Numbered from the stretch's first letter, positions 44,219 to 53,538 are shown. The stretch: DNA of 64,000 nt from Gemmatimonadales bacterium (GCA_036265815.1 DATAOI010000036.1:1-64000); one strand, 5' to 3'. The notes: generated by a model not told the origin, from the sequence alone. Translations and numbers: made by a program.

Positions 44219-47200
44219 TCAGCGCCCGCCGATCAGCTCGAATCCGGCCCAGTAATAGGGGCTCGCCGTCGCCGGGACCGACAACAGCGCACGCTGCGCC
44301 GCGGCCAGCGCCCGGCCCGGATCTGACCCTATCACGTATCCCTGGTAAAACCGCTCCATGAGCGCGGCGCTGGCTCGGTCCTGGACCGGCCAGAGCGTCG
44401 CCATCACCCGCGCCGTCCCGGCCGAGAGGAACGCGCGCGCCAGCCCCACCCAGTCGTCGCCGGCCGGCACGTCGGTGAGCGCGCCGGAGCCAAGTCCGGT
44501 CTGGCAGGCCGACAGCACCACCAGATCGGCCGCGAGCCGCAGACCGAAGACCTCGTGGACCTCGAGCCGGCCGTCGTCGGCTCCCTCGGGTGCCAGTGCG
44601 ACAAAGGAGAACAGCGGGTTCTGCTTGTTGAGCACGCCGTAGGTCGCGAGATGAATGACCCGGCGGGTGGGTGCTTCGCGCAGGAAGGCGGCCTCTGTCG
44701 CGGCATTCCCGACGACGACTCGCGCCTCCTTCCCTCCGAGCCGCCCGATGGCCGCCACTTCCTGGCGGGAGGCGGGCAGGGCGTCCGGTCGGGGTGCAAA
44801 GGCGAGGAGGCCGCTGGTGGCCTTCCCCGGGGCGCGGGCACCGAGGGCGAGCCACACGGATGCCGAAGGCGCCGCCATGAGCTGGAATCGCTCTATCAGG
44901 AAGTGTCCGTGGCCGTCCAGCAGCGCGGCGAACGGCAGGTAGTGCAGCTCGGCGTGGGGCACGATGACGAGTCGGGTCTTGCCGTCGAGGAGCCCGGAGG
45001 CCTCGATCGGTGCGACGAGATCGCGATAGAGCTGGCGCAGCGGAGCGCGCCAGAGCGAATCGAGACCCGGCGACCCCCGCGGCTGCAACGATCCTCGCAC
45101 GAAGTCGATCAAGCCGGCGAGCTCAGGGCGGCCCACCCCGAGCTGCAAGGCCACCGTGGTGTCGCGACTGATGACGAAAGCCAGCGAGCTCGCGTCGCTC
45201 ACCAGGTATTCGATCAAGACCCCGTCCGCCGGAAGCTGCCGGGCGACGTCGCGCCAGGTCGCGGTCTCACGCGACAGGAGCGCCGCGTGCCGCGGGGCCC
45301 GCTCGCGAATCTCCAGCAGCAGCTCGGCATAGGATTCCTGCGCGCTGAGCAGCGCTTCGCGTGTGACCGCACCCCCGCGTGACACGTCGGGGCCGCGGAA
45401 CGGCTGGTTGCCCGCGGGAGCTCCCTCCATCAGGCTGGTGAGCTCGTCGATGCGGTGGCGGAGATCCTGCTCCCTCACCACCAGTGCCATCGCCGTGTCC
45501 CGAGGCACCGCGACCCGCCCTTGCGCCAGAAGCTCCCGCATCTCGTTCGCCCGGATACGCTCGCTCACCTCGAACGCGGCAGCGACACGCCCCCTGGCGC
45601 GCTCCAGCAGCGCGAGCTGGACGTACACGTCCCACTTATCGGTGAGAAACCCCGAGCGTCGCTCCGCCAGCGTGAGCGAGCGGCCGGTGCGCTCGATGGC
45701 GGCGATGCCGGCTCGCAGCTCCTGAGCCGCCTCGTCCGTCGCGCCCCGGTCGCGCAGGGTCGTGCCCAAACCCGCGTGCAGCCGCCAGGTCACCTCGGGT
45801 GCCACCCGATCGCCCACGCCGGCAATCGCTGCGCGAAAGAGCGACTCGGCCGCGGCGGGGAAGCCAGCAGCCGCCTCGAGCGAGGCCCGCTTGCCCACCG
45901 CCTCGGCGGCCGCGACCGGATCGCCCAGCCGCGCCAGCTGCCTGCCCGCGCGGGCGAGCTGTTGCCGCGCACCGGTGGTATCACCCCGACGGAGGGAGAG
46001 ATCGCCGAGCACCATGCGGGTCAGCGACGCGGCGCGGCGGTTTCCGGTGGCGAGCTCGATGCGGAGCGCCCGATTGAGCAGGGGCTCCGCGGCCGCCGGC
46101 TTGTCAAGGTCGAGCAGCAGCATCCCCCGGCCCTCCTGCGCCTCGGCTTCGCCCACCCGATCACCGGCCCGCCGGAAGAGCAGCTCCGCGCTGGCATAGA
46201 GCCGCTCGGCCTCCTGCCGGGTGTTGAGCTGGGCCGCCAGATCGGCGCGGGCGAGCGCGATGCCCGCCTGAACGCCGGCCTCCGCGCCGGTGGAGTCGGC
46301 GAGACGCCGCGCCTCCCGCAATTCGTCCAGCGCACTCTGCAGCTCACCCTCGGCGGCGAGCGCACCGGCCATCTCTTGTCGCACCGCGAAGGCGTCCGCC
46401 ACGGGGCCGGTACGGTCGTAGATGGCGAGCGCCGCCTGCAGATCGATCCGAGCCGCGGGATAGTCTCCCCGACGCAACTCGAGCTCTCCCAGCCCCCGCA
46501 GGGCGTCGGCCATGTCGGCCCACTGCTTCCGTTCGCGCCAGGTCGCCAACGCGTCGCGGTAGAGGGTCGCGCCACGGGCAAAATCACCGGCCAGGCTGGC
46601 GAGCCCGGCAAGGTTGACCAGGTTGGTCGCGGCGACCTCCGCGCGGCCGTCCCGCCGATTGATCGCCAGCGCAGCCTCGAGCTGGCGGCGGGCCTCGTCG
46701 AGGTCGCCGGCGTCACGCGCCAGCCCGGCGAGATTGTTGTAATCGGAGGCGAGGCCGCGGGAATCGCCGATGCGGGTCCGCAACGCGATCGCCCGCGCGT
46801 AGGACTGGCGGGCACCCTCAACGTCGTCCCGGCTCTCGCTCACCCCCGCCAGCTCGGAGAGGGCATTGGCCTCGACCCGCATGTCGCCCAGCGCCACGGC
46901 CAGCAGCCGGGAACGCTCGAGATAGACCGCGGCGCTATCCGGGCTGGCATCACGGGAAAGGCCGGCGCCGATGTTTCCCAATGTCGCCGCCATCGAGGCG
47001 CTGTCGTCGATGGCGGCGGCCCCAGCCAGGGCACGCCGCCAGATCCCGATCGCAGCTGCCGCGCCATCGCGACCGAACGCCGTGACGCCTGCCCGGCGCA
47101 GGCTGTCGGCCCGGACCTTGGCGGCGCGGCGCGGCGTGGGCCAGCCGGTGAAGCGGGCCACCTCACGGACCAGGAACTCATCATGCCAGGCGGCGGCGTA

Positions 47201-48214
47201 GGCCGCGGCCAGCCGGCGGGCGAGCACGAGCTCTGCTTCACGCACCGCCGGCTGGCCGTGGACCGAGCTCGCGAGCGTCTCGGTCAGCGCCTCACGCACC
47301 TCGAGCGGCCGCGCCCGAACCTCGAGCACCAGGGCGGAGTCCGACAGGGTCGGCGCGAGGCGACGGAGTGAGTCCCGCGGCGGCGGCAGGGTGATGCGGG
47401 CGGGCAGAGATGCCGAGGGGCGGAGCGTATCGTTGGACTCCGCCGCCGGCCTGACCTGGAACTCGATCAGGTCCGACGAGGTCCAGCGATCCCACCCATT
47501 GCGGGCCTCGACCCTCCACAGATACAACCGTCCCGGAGCGAGCACGACCGAATCGGGAAGCGCCATCACCGTGTCCGCCACCTGGGTCTCGTACAGCGAT
47601 TTCCCCGAGGCGTCGAACAGCCTCACGCGATAGCGCTCCGCACCGGGCACCGCGGTCCAGCTGAGCTGGGTGGCTGCCGGGACCTCACCGATCGGCGACA
47701 GGGGCGTCGGCGCCGCCGAGGCCGTGATGGTAGGCCCGCGGTGCAGATCGGTGTCATGACCCCCGCGGTCCGGCCGGACCAGGACCAGCACCGCTGCCGC
47801 GGCGGCGATGAGGCCGGCCCCGGCGAGAAACCTCCGTCGTGCTCCCGGCCGATCGCGCAGCCGCTCGAGCGACCGCACCTCGGCCGCCACGCCGGGATCC
47901 GCCAGCACCTCGATCAGCGAAGCGAGCTGGCGGCGACAGCGTCCGCACCCGGCAAGATGGAGGATGTCAGCCTCCCGCTCGCTGGGGAGGGCGACACCAT
48001 CGACGAATCGGGCCAGCGCGATCTCGTCCAGATCGCCTGCGAGGTCGGTTCCCACTACAGCCTGAATCCCCTGCACCACGCGGCGGAGGTTGGCCACCCG
48101 GTCCCGGCACGACGCGCACCCGCCCAGGTGTCGAGCGGTGACGCCATCCGGCACGGAGTCATCGGCCAGCGCGAACAGGAGGATTTCCGCTTCCGAGGGA
48201 CAGGTCAGTGGCAC
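44219..48214 (-). CDS. Double anti-sigma zinc finger, membrane, TPR and CHAT protein
   Basis: 1331 residues. Two zf-HC2-type motifs sit near the N-terminus: His29-x3-Cys33-x2-Cys36 and His86-x3-Cys90-x2-Cys93. A membrane segment at about 129-146 separates them from an Ig/Fn3-like domain (about 165-255), long TPR-type repeats (about 440-900) and a C-terminal CHAT caspase-like domain (about 1010-1331). The CHAT cysteine is Cys1237 in VLSACQTG, but the usual catalytic His in HLATHG is Tyr1192. The start is GTG 48214, chosen because an upstream extension runs into the sigma gene in another frame. It follows the ECF sigma gene by 85 bases and is its probable anti-sigma factor. Confidence 0.87.
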   Translation of the reverse strand: MPLTCPSEAEILLFALADDSVPDGVTARHLGGCASCRDRVANLRRVVQGIQAVVGTDLAGDLDEIALARFVDGVALPSEREADILHLAGCGRCRRQLASLIEVLADPGVAAEVRSLERLRDRPGARRRFLAGAGLIAAAAAVLVLVRPDRGGHDTDLHRGPTITASAAPTPLSPIGEVPAATQLSWTAVPGAERYRVRLFDASGKSLYETQVADTVMALPDSVVLAPGRLYLWRVEARNGWDRWTSSDLIEFQVRPAAESNDTLRPSASLPARITLPPPRDSLRRLAPTLSDSALVLEVRARPLEVREALTETLASSVHGQPAVREAELVLARRLAAAYAAAWHDEFLVREVARFTGWPTPRRAAKVRADSLRRAGVTAFGRDGAAAAIGIWRRALAGAAAIDDSASMAATLGNIGAGLSRDASPDSAAVYLERSRLLAVALGDMRVEANALSELAGVSESRDDVEGARQSYARAIALRTRIGDSRGLASDYNNLAGLARDAGDLDEARRQLEAALAINRRDGRAEVAATNLVNLAGLASLAGDFARGATLYRDALATWRERKQWADMADALRGLGELELRRGDYPAARIDLQAALAIYDRTGPVADAFAVRQEMAGALAAEGELQSALDELREARRLADSTGAEAGVQAGIALARADLAAQLNTRQEAERLYASAELLFRRAGDRVGEAEAQEGRGMLLLDLDKPAAAEPLLNRALRIELATGNRRAASLTRMVLGDLSLRRGDTTGARQQLARAGRQLARLGDPVAAAEAVGKRASLEAAAGFPAAAESLFRAAIAGVGDRVAPEVTWRLHAGLGTTLRDRGATDEAAQELRAGIAAIERTGRSLTLAERRSGFLTDKWDVYVQLALLERARGRVAAAFEVSERIRANEMRELLAQGRVAVPRDTAMALVVREQDLRHRIDELTSLMEGAPAGNQPFRGPDVSRGGAVTREALLSAQESYAELLLEIRERAPRHAALLSRETATWRDVARQLPADGVLIEYLVSDASSLAFVISRDTTVALQLGVGRPELAGLIDFVRGSLQPRGSPGLDSLWRAPLRQLYRDLVAPIEASGLLDGKTRLVIVPHAELHYLPFAALLDGHGHFLIERFQLMAAPSASVWLALGARAPGKATSGLLAFAPRPDALPASRQEVAAIGRLGGKEARVVVGNAATEAAFLREAPTRRVIHLATYGVLNKQNPLFSFVALAPEGADDGRLEVHEVFGLRLAADLVVLSACQTGLGSGALTDVPAGDDWVGLARAFLSAGTARVMATLWPVQDRASAALMERFYQGYVIGSDPGRALAAAQRALLSVPATASPYYWAGFELIGGR

Positions 48215-48299
48215 GAGCGGCCGTCCGGAGAAGTGGCGTGGCCGGGATTGGCCACACGGTTGCGTGGTAGGGTACGGACCGAACTGCCGGAATTGCTCA

Positions 48300-49070
48300 T
48301 CAGAGGTCGCCGGGACCGATGCCCTCGAGCTCGAGCCGGGTCCGCAGCGCAGCGAGCGCGCGATACACCCGGTTGTAGACGGTCTTGGGGCCGGGCCAGC
48401 CAACCGCACGGGCGACGTCGGCAGCGGAAAGTCGTTCGACGACGAACAACTCCACGGCGAGCCGTACGTCCGGCGGGTGCGATGCCAGCGCCTCGGCAAG
48501 CCTTTGGACCGCCTCCGCCGTCTCCACCGGGTCCAGCTCGGGCACGGCTACCTCGATGGCCGACGGGTCGGACACCGGGTGCCGCGACGGAGCGCTGTCG
48601 GGGCACGGCGCGGTCCGAGCAAGGGAACGGACCTCCTGGAGAAATTCATGAAACGGCATCGACGATCCGGTGCGAGCGCGGATCAGCTCGTAGGCCTCGA
48701 CGTGCGAATGGCCCCCGATGCAGACGGCCGCGTAGATCTCCTGCTGCAGCGGGGAGAGGGTCGACGGCACGGTGAGGCGGCGACGACCATCGCGCTGGCG
48801 GAGCCAGTCGATGGTGAGGTTGCGTACCACGATGACCAGCCAGGTGGCGACGCTGGCGGGTCGGGCGGATCGATCGGAGTAGCGCTTGAGGCGAGCGAAA
48901 TCGTTGGCGGAGAGAGCCTGACAGGCCATGGAGAACACGTCCATGACATCGTCATGGTCCGGGACCAGGCGCCTGATGGTCGCAAGCATCAGCCGCCGAT
49001 AGCGGTCGGCGAACAGGTCCCAGGCGGCTTGAGGGTCGCCCGCGTCGAACTTGGCAAGCCAAGGCTCCAC
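48300..49070 (-). CDS. ECF-type RNA polymerase sigma factor
   Basis: 256 residues. Region 2 is visible from about 15-95 (DVFSMACQALSANDF, then VATWLVIVVRNLTIDWLRQR), and region 4 at about 190-250 has the helix-turn-helix LSAADVARAVGWPGPKTVYNRVYRAL. The linker between them is longer than usual, about 90 residues. It should direct RNA polymerase to alternative promoters when freed from the zinc-finger protein encoded next. I do not see an autoregulated promoter upstream with confidence. Confidence 0.85.
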   Translation of the reverse strand: MEPWLAKFDAGDPQAAWDLFADRYRRLMLATIRRLVPDHDDVMDVFSMACQALSANDFARLKRYSDRSARPASVATWLVIVVRNLTIDWLRQRDGRRRLTVPSTLSPLQQEIYAAVCIGGHSHVEAYELIRARTGSSMPFHEFLQEVRSLARTAPCPDSAPSRHPVSDPSAIEVAVPELDPVETAEAVQRLAEALASHPPDVRLAVELFVVERLSAADVARAVGWPGPKTVYNRVYRALAALRTRLELEGIGPGDL

Positions 49071-49190
49071 CGGGACTCCAGCTACGCCGGGAGGACGGCT
49101 GGCGGATAGAGGCAGGCGCTTGAGGAGGTACCGCCAGTTGATTGAGCAGGATGGGGAAAGCTACGCCCGGGGCGGCGAGTGGTCTAGAAG

Positions 49191-49222
49191 GGGGGAGCAG
49201 CCCCCAAGGGGCACGGCTGCCC
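49191..49222 (-). terminator. Two adjacent hairpins after the DUF5996 gene
   Basis: GGGGG-AGCAG-CCCCC (49191-49205) and GGGCA-CGGC-TGCCC (49209-49222) lie just beyond the DUF5996 stop on the minus strand. A T-run is lacking. They may terminate the dehydrogenase transcript before the sigma-factor gene. Confidence 0.4.
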
Positions 49223-49231
49223 GTGGCATGG

Positions 49232-50164
49232 CTACTTCGTGGTCCGCTCCAGTGCCGGGCGATCCCATCCCGCGAGCCCGGCAGCCGCCTCGTAGGTGTC
49301 CTGCAGAAACTCCAGCAGCGCCGTCTCCGGCGAGGGCGCCTGCCGGACCGCCTCGTACGGCAGCACGAACTCGCCGAGCGTGGAATGGTACTCCGCCCCG
49401 GCCGGCCCAATCGCGGCCCGCTTGAAGCCCTCCGGCTCGGGATACGCGTAGGCGTAGAAGACCGGCTCGGGCAGCGCCTCCCCGCCCGGCCAGAACCCGC
49501 AGCTGCTGACCTCGTGGGAGTAGGCTTCCCTAGCTACCCAGTCCGGTAGGTTGGGGACGCCGCCCGGGTGCGGCGGTGCCCGGCGGCCGGAGAACCGGGT
49601 CACCGCGAGGTCGAAGCCGCCCCAGAAGAAGTGCACCGGACTGGACTTGCCGAGGAAGCGCGAGCGGAAGGTGCGGAGGATACGGTCGGCCTGAACCAGG
49701 GCGCGCCAGAAGCGGGTGACCCGCTCCGCGTCGTACGCCGCATGCACTCGGTCCTGCTCGAACGGAATGGCATCCGGAATCTCGTTGGGGATGGTTCGGA
49801 TCTTGATGTCGAGGCCAAGCGCCTTCAGGCGGGCGAACAGCTCCTGGTAGAAATCGGCCACGCTACGTGGCGCCAGCTCGAGCAGCTCGACCTGTCCGTC
49901 CGTGGTCTCGATGGCGAGCCGGTGATCCAGGAAATCGAATCTGATCTCGAAGCTGCGAGCGCCATAGGGGACCGGCGACGTCGTGAGCCCTCGCGCCGTC
50001 ACGTACAGGGGCACGTGCCACGAATGGTTGACCCACGGCGTCTGGACCAGGCGGACCTTGCCAACGATCTGGGTCCACAGGTGCAGCGTGGCCAGGGTCT
50101 CCTTCCATTCTCCATAGGGTATCGAGGGCCAGGCCCGATGGCCGGCCTGTCTCGATCCGCTCAC
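49232..50164 (-). CDS. DUF5996 family protein
   Basis: 310 residues of a conserved uncharacterised family. The diagnostic blocks are WPSIPYGEWKETLATLHLWT, GKVRLVQTPWVNHSWHVPLY and VTARGLTTSPVPYGARSFEI near the N-terminus, then FFWGGFDLAVTRFSGR. No catalytic motif is known to me. There is no signal peptide, so it is cytoplasmic. GTG 50164 overlaps the stop of the SnoaL-like gene (GTGA), so the two are translationally coupled. Confidence 0.85.
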   Translation of the reverse strand: MSGSRQAGHRAWPSIPYGEWKETLATLHLWTQIVGKVRLVQTPWVNHSWHVPLYVTARGLTTSPVPYGARSFEIRFDFLDHRLAIETTDGQVELLELAPRSVADFYQELFARLKALGLDIKIRTIPNEIPDAIPFEQDRVHAAYDAERVTRFWRALVQADRILRTFRSRFLGKSSPVHFFWGGFDLAVTRFSGRRAPPHPGGVPNLPDWVAREAYSHEVSSCGFWPGGEALPEPVFYAYAYPEPEGFKRAAIGPAGAEYHSTLGEFVLPYEAVRQAPSPETALLEFLQDTYEAAAGLAGWDRPALERTTK

Positions 50165-50709
50165 GGCACCCGCTCCTCCCTGGCGACCCACGACGCCGGC
50201 AGCTTGTTGTCCGGCCGCTCATCGTCCCACACCGCCGAGCTGATCCACCAGCGGCTGCCGTCCCAATAGAGCAGCAGGTAGTTCACTCCGCGACCCAGCA
50301 GCGGCCCGGCAGTGGCCCGCCGGGTCTCGTACGCGCTGCGAACCTGGGCGACGTGGCCGAACCGCTCGATCCGGTGACCGATCTCCATCTCGAAGAAGCC
50401 CTGCTCCACGAACTCGCGGTCCGTGGCTCGGCGGAACTGCTCGGGAGTCATGATGTCGGGCGCGGGCTTGCCATCGCGCTCCTTCATGGCGACGAAGGTG
50501 GCGCCGGGCATGTAGAGGGTGCTGTCTCGCCGCCACTGGCGGGGAGTGCCCGCGGGCCCGTTGATCACGTCGTAATAGGCGTGGACGATGCCGTCGATCG
50601 TGCCGACGTCGGCGGGGTCGGCGCGGGGCATTTGCCCCCAGACGTGTACAGGCCAGGAGAGGGCGGAGATGAACCAGAGCGAAGCGAGAGCACGGGTGAG
50701 CGTTGGCAT
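50161..50709 (-). CDS. Exported SnoaL/NTF2-like protein
   Basis: 182 residues with a signal peptide (about 1-25, LASLWFISALSWPVHVWGQ). The mature part has the NTF2-like cone pattern: an N-terminal helix with IDGIVHAYYDVINGP, strands, and a C-terminal GRGVNYLLLYWDGSRWWIS hairpin. Family members bind or turn over small molecules; nothing here fixes a reaction. The in-frame extension upstream of ATG 50709 is a shadow of the dehydrogenase gene. The stop overlaps the DUF5996 start. Confidence 0.8.
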   Translation of the reverse strand: MPTLTRALASLWFISALSWPVHVWGQMPRADPADVGTIDGIVHAYYDVINGPAGTPRQWRRDSTLYMPGATFVAMKERDGKPAPDIMTPEQFRRATDREFVEQGFFEMEIGHRIERFGHVAQVRSAYETRRATAGPLLGRGVNYLLLYWDGSRWWISSAVWDDERPDNKLPASWVAREERVP

Positions 50710-50723
50710 GCCGCATCCAGAGC

Positions 50724-52136
50724 CTAGGGGAAGATTCCGAGCTGAAGATAGCTCGTCGCCACCTTGTCGATCGCCACGATCAGGGCCGCGGTTCGGAGAT
50801 CGATCTTGCCCTGACGCTTCCAGACCTCCCGGATCGGATGGTAAGCGCTGGTCATGGTTTCTTCGAGTCCGGAGTTCACCAGGTCCTCCTCGCCCGCGCC
50901 GTAGGTGACCCGCTCGATCTCCCCCGGCGCGAAGCGCCGGTCGGTGATCCCCTCGACGGCGTGCAGCAGGCGGCCGTAGGCGCCCTGCTCGAACCGCTTC
51001 TGCATCCGACCGAACCGCACATGGCCCAGGTTCTTCACCCACTCGAAGTAGGAGACGGTGACACCGCCCGCATTGATGAAGGCGTCGGGGATCACCATCA
51101 CGTCGCGCCGGGCGAGAATGTCGTCGGCCTCGGGCGTGGTTGGGCCATTGGCGGCTTCGACGACGATCTTGGCCTGGATTCGGGCCGCGTTCTCCGCCGT
51201 GATCTGTCGCTCCAGCGCGGCGGGGATGAGGATGTCGCAGTCGAGCTCGAGCGCATCCTCCCGGCGCGCGAGGTCGGTACCGCCGGGGAACCCGAGCAGG
51301 GTCCGGCGGTCCTTCCGATAGGCCATGACGCTCTCGAGGTCGAGCCCTTTCGGATTCGCGATGGCACCCTCCGACTCCGCGAGCCCCACCAGCACCGCAC
51401 CGCCCTCCTGGAAGAAACGAGCGGCGAAGTAGCCCACATTTCCCAGCCCCTGGATCACGACGCGCTTGCCCTGGAGCCCGGCCGACAGTCCCAACGCCTT
51501 CATGTCCTCGCCAATGCTTGCCACCTCGCGGACGCCATAGAACACGCCCCGGCCGGTGGCTTCGACCCGCCCCCGAATCCCGCCCTGCGTCACCGGCTTG
51601 GCCGTGACGCAACCGAGCGCATCGACCTCCCCGGGGCGCAGCTGGGTATAGGTATCGGCGATCCAGGCCATCTCTCGTGAACTGGTCCCGACATCCGGCG
51701 CCGGCACGTCGAGCCCGGGTCCGATGAAGTTCTTCCGCACCAACTCGAACACGTAGCGCCGGGTGATCCGCTCCAGCTCTGCCGGCGAGTAGGTCTTGGG
51801 ATCGAGCCGGATGCCGCCCTTGGCGCCGCCGAACGGCACGTCCACCAGCGCGCACTTGTAGGTCATCAGCGCCGCCAGCGCCTGGACTTCCTCGGCGTCC
51901 ACACTCGAGGCGTATCGGATGCCGCCCTTGCAAGGCAGCTTGTGATGGCTGTGCTCGGCCCGCCAGGCATGCATCACCTCGATAGAGCCGTCGTCGCGCT
52001 TGATGGGGAAGCTGGTGTAGAAGAGGTTCTTGCTGGCCTTGATGTTGGCGAGCAGGGTGGCGTCATGCTGGGTAAATCCGGCCGCGCGGTCGAACGACCG
52101 GTTCACCTGCTCGAGAAAGCTGGCGCCGATGGACAT
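50724..52136 (-). CDS. Glutamate dehydrogenase (Glu/Leu/Phe/Val family)
   Basis: 470 residues. Substrate-binding Lys70 (KLPCKGGIRY), Lys94 and catalytic Lys106 (VPFGGAKGGI) with PAPDVGTSSREMAW are in place; the Rossmann block is VVIQGLGNVGYFAARF. This matches glutamate dehydrogenase, which interconverts glutamate with 2-oxoglutarate and ammonia, in the cytoplasm as a hexamer. It is about 40-50 residues longer than typical, through insertions including one after the cofactor domain. I prefer ATG 52136, which has AGAGGAGA about eight bases upstream, over ATG 52142. Confidence 0.92.
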   Translation of the reverse strand: MSIGASFLEQVNRSFDRAAGFTQHDATLLANIKASKNLFYTSFPIKRDDGSIEVMHAWRAEHSHHKLPCKGGIRYASSVDAEEVQALAALMTYKCALVDVPFGGAKGGIRLDPKTYSPAELERITRRYVFELVRKNFIGPGLDVPAPDVGTSSREMAWIADTYTQLRPGEVDALGCVTAKPVTQGGIRGRVEATGRGVFYGVREVASIGEDMKALGLSAGLQGKRVVIQGLGNVGYFAARFFQEGGAVLVGLAESEGAIANPKGLDLESVMAYRKDRRTLLGFPGGTDLARREDALELDCDILIPAALERQITAENAARIQAKIVVEAANGPTTPEADDILARRDVMVIPDAFINAGGVTVSYFEWVKNLGHVRFGRMQKRFEQGAYGRLLHAVEGITDRRFAPGEIERVTYGAGEEDLVNSGLEETMTSAYHPIREVWKRQGKIDLRTAALIVAIDKVATSYLQLGIFP

Positions 52137-52233
52137 GGGCATTCTCCTCTGACGGGTCCTCCCTATCGAAACCGCGCCAGGACTCCGGCCGCCCCGTGCA
52201 GGGTCAGCGCGGACTCGGTCGCCTGGTAAGTCA

Positions 52234-52392
52234 TTACGGCCGGCAGCACGGCTCGGGGGCGGTTCGGTCGTGGAGAGTCGTGAGGACCCATTCGCGATCG
52301 GTGACCGCGGTCGCCGCGGAGGACGGCAGCTCGGGAGCCGTCGGTTTCGGGCCGCAAGCGAGCGCGGCGGCGAGGAGCAGGGTCAGACGCAT
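52234..52392 (-). CDS. Small putative lipoprotein (possibly a truncated gene)
   Basis: 52 residues beginning MRLTLLLAAALACGPKP, a good lipoprotein signal with lipobox ALAC. After about 15 Thr/Ala-rich residues comes DREWVLTTLHDRTAP, which recalls the first strand of META-domain lipoproteins; the frame then stops. A second frame continues past the stop to 52163. So it may be a remnant of a longer lipoprotein broken by a frameshift, or a genuine small protein. Confidence 0.4.
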   Translation of the reverse strand: MRLTLLLAAALACGPKPTAPELPSSAATAVTDREWVLTTLHDRTAPEPCCRP

Positions 52393-52425
52393 GGAGCGGG
52401 GGTTCGGCAAGGACGCCACCGTCCT

Positions 52426-52776
52426 TCACGGCTGGAATCGACTCTGCTCCTTGAGGACGGCCAGGCTCTTGGAGCCCAAGGTGATGAGGGCCTGAAACGT
52501 GCCTTTGACGCCGATGGTGGATCCGGTGCGGGGCGGGCTGGCGGTTTCGCTCACGACGGTGAGCGACCCGGTGGAGTCCTTCACCTGATAGGCGCCCCGT
52601 CCGAGCACTCCGGCCGACTCCTTCACCTCACCCTTGATGCGCACGGTCTTCCCGTTGTAGTGGGAGGAGTTGTCGAGCAGCTGGCCGATCGGGGTGACGG
52701 AAGCACACCCGGCGAGCATGAGGACGGTGGCAGCGAGCGGGAGGAGACGGCGGAAGCACCGAGGTTGATTGGACAT
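52426..52776 (-). CDS. Lipoprotein with OB-fold-like domain
   Basis: 116 residues. A lipoprotein signal with lipobox LAGC (at about 21-24) precedes a small domain with SSHYNGKTVRIKGEVKES and GAYQVKDSTGSLTVVSETA, the strand pattern of bacterial OB-fold proteins of the BOF/DUF-type. It is likely anchored in the envelope. The frame is open further upstream, but that section has no signal and ATG 52776 fits the lipoprotein. Function unknown. Confidence 0.75.
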   Translation of the reverse strand: MSNQPRCFRRLLPLAATVLMLAGCASVTPIGQLLDNSSHYNGKTVRIKGEVKESAGVLGRGAYQVKDSTGSLTVVSETASPPRTGSTIGVKGTFQALITLGSKSLAVLKEQSRFQP

Positions 52777-52996
52777 GGTCGACTGCTCCGGATCGGGACG
52801 CGTGGTGGGCCGGGCATGGTCACACCGAATGTACCGCGTCCACTGCTCCGCAACCAGCGACTCCAGGCGAGCACCTGCCGAGCCAGCCCCTGGACCATCG
52901 CGGTCACCCGCACGACGGCCGGCGATGGCGAGCGAGTCGCAGAGTCTTGTATAGTCCATACAAACGAATGGGCCCTGTTTGGGGAGGTACCTCGCT

Positions 52997-53515
52997 ATGG
53001 ACGATCGCGTGCTCACCCTGCTGCTCCGCCTGATCCACATACTGGCCGGCGTCTTCTGGGCCGGCTCGGCGTTCCTGCTGGCCGGATTCCTGGTCCCCAC
53101 CGTCCGCGAGATCGGGCCGGAGGGCGGCCGCTTCATGGCACACCTGGTGACACGCCGCCGGCTTCCCGTGTTTCTCGGCACTGCGATGGGGCTCACCGTG
53201 CTCTCTGGGGTGATACTGTACGCACGCACCGCGGCCGCGACTCACGGGACCTGGACCCGCACGGCGCCTGGGATCGCCTACGCTGTCGGGGCTCTGTCGG
53301 CCATTGTTGGCGGGGCCGTCGGGATGGGGATCACTGGCGCCGCGGGCAACCGGATGGCTGCCATCGGCCAGCAGGTGGCGCAGACGGGGAGGCCCTCTCC
53401 GGAGCAGCAGGCGGAGATCGCGCGGCTCCAGGGCCGCATGGCGCTGGGGGCGCGGGTTGCCGCGGGCCTGGTGGCGGTGGCGGTCGCGGCCATGGCGACG
53501 GCGCGATATCTCTGA
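52997..53515 (+). CDS. Four-helix integral membrane protein, CopD/DUF2269-like
   Basis: 172 residues with hydrophobic segments at about 5-28 (LLLRLIHILAGVFWAGSAFLL), 57-78, 90-115 and 148-170. RLIHILAGVFWAG, with a His in the first helix, resembles the CopD and DUF2269 groups. Its role is unknown; a small-molecule or redox function is possible. ATG 52997 is preferred over ATG 52979 because GGGGAGG lies about nine bases upstream. It is a single plus-strand gene between two minus-strand groups. Confidence 0.75.
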   Translation: MDDRVLTLLLRLIHILAGVFWAGSAFLLAGFLVPTVREIGPEGGRFMAHLVTRRRLPVFLGTAMGLTVLSGVILYARTAAATHGTWTRTAPGIAYAVGALSAIVGGAVGMGITGAAGNRMAAIGQQVAQTGRPSPEQQAEIARLQGRMALGARVAAGLVAVAVAAMATARYL

Positions 53516-53538
53516 GGCGCTCGGTCGTACGCCTGACG

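Noticed and set aside
45455-47371. A 638-codon plus-strand frame inside the CHAT protein gene
   Set aside because: Low-complexity Arg/Gly/Pro-rich shadow opposite a recognised TPR region.
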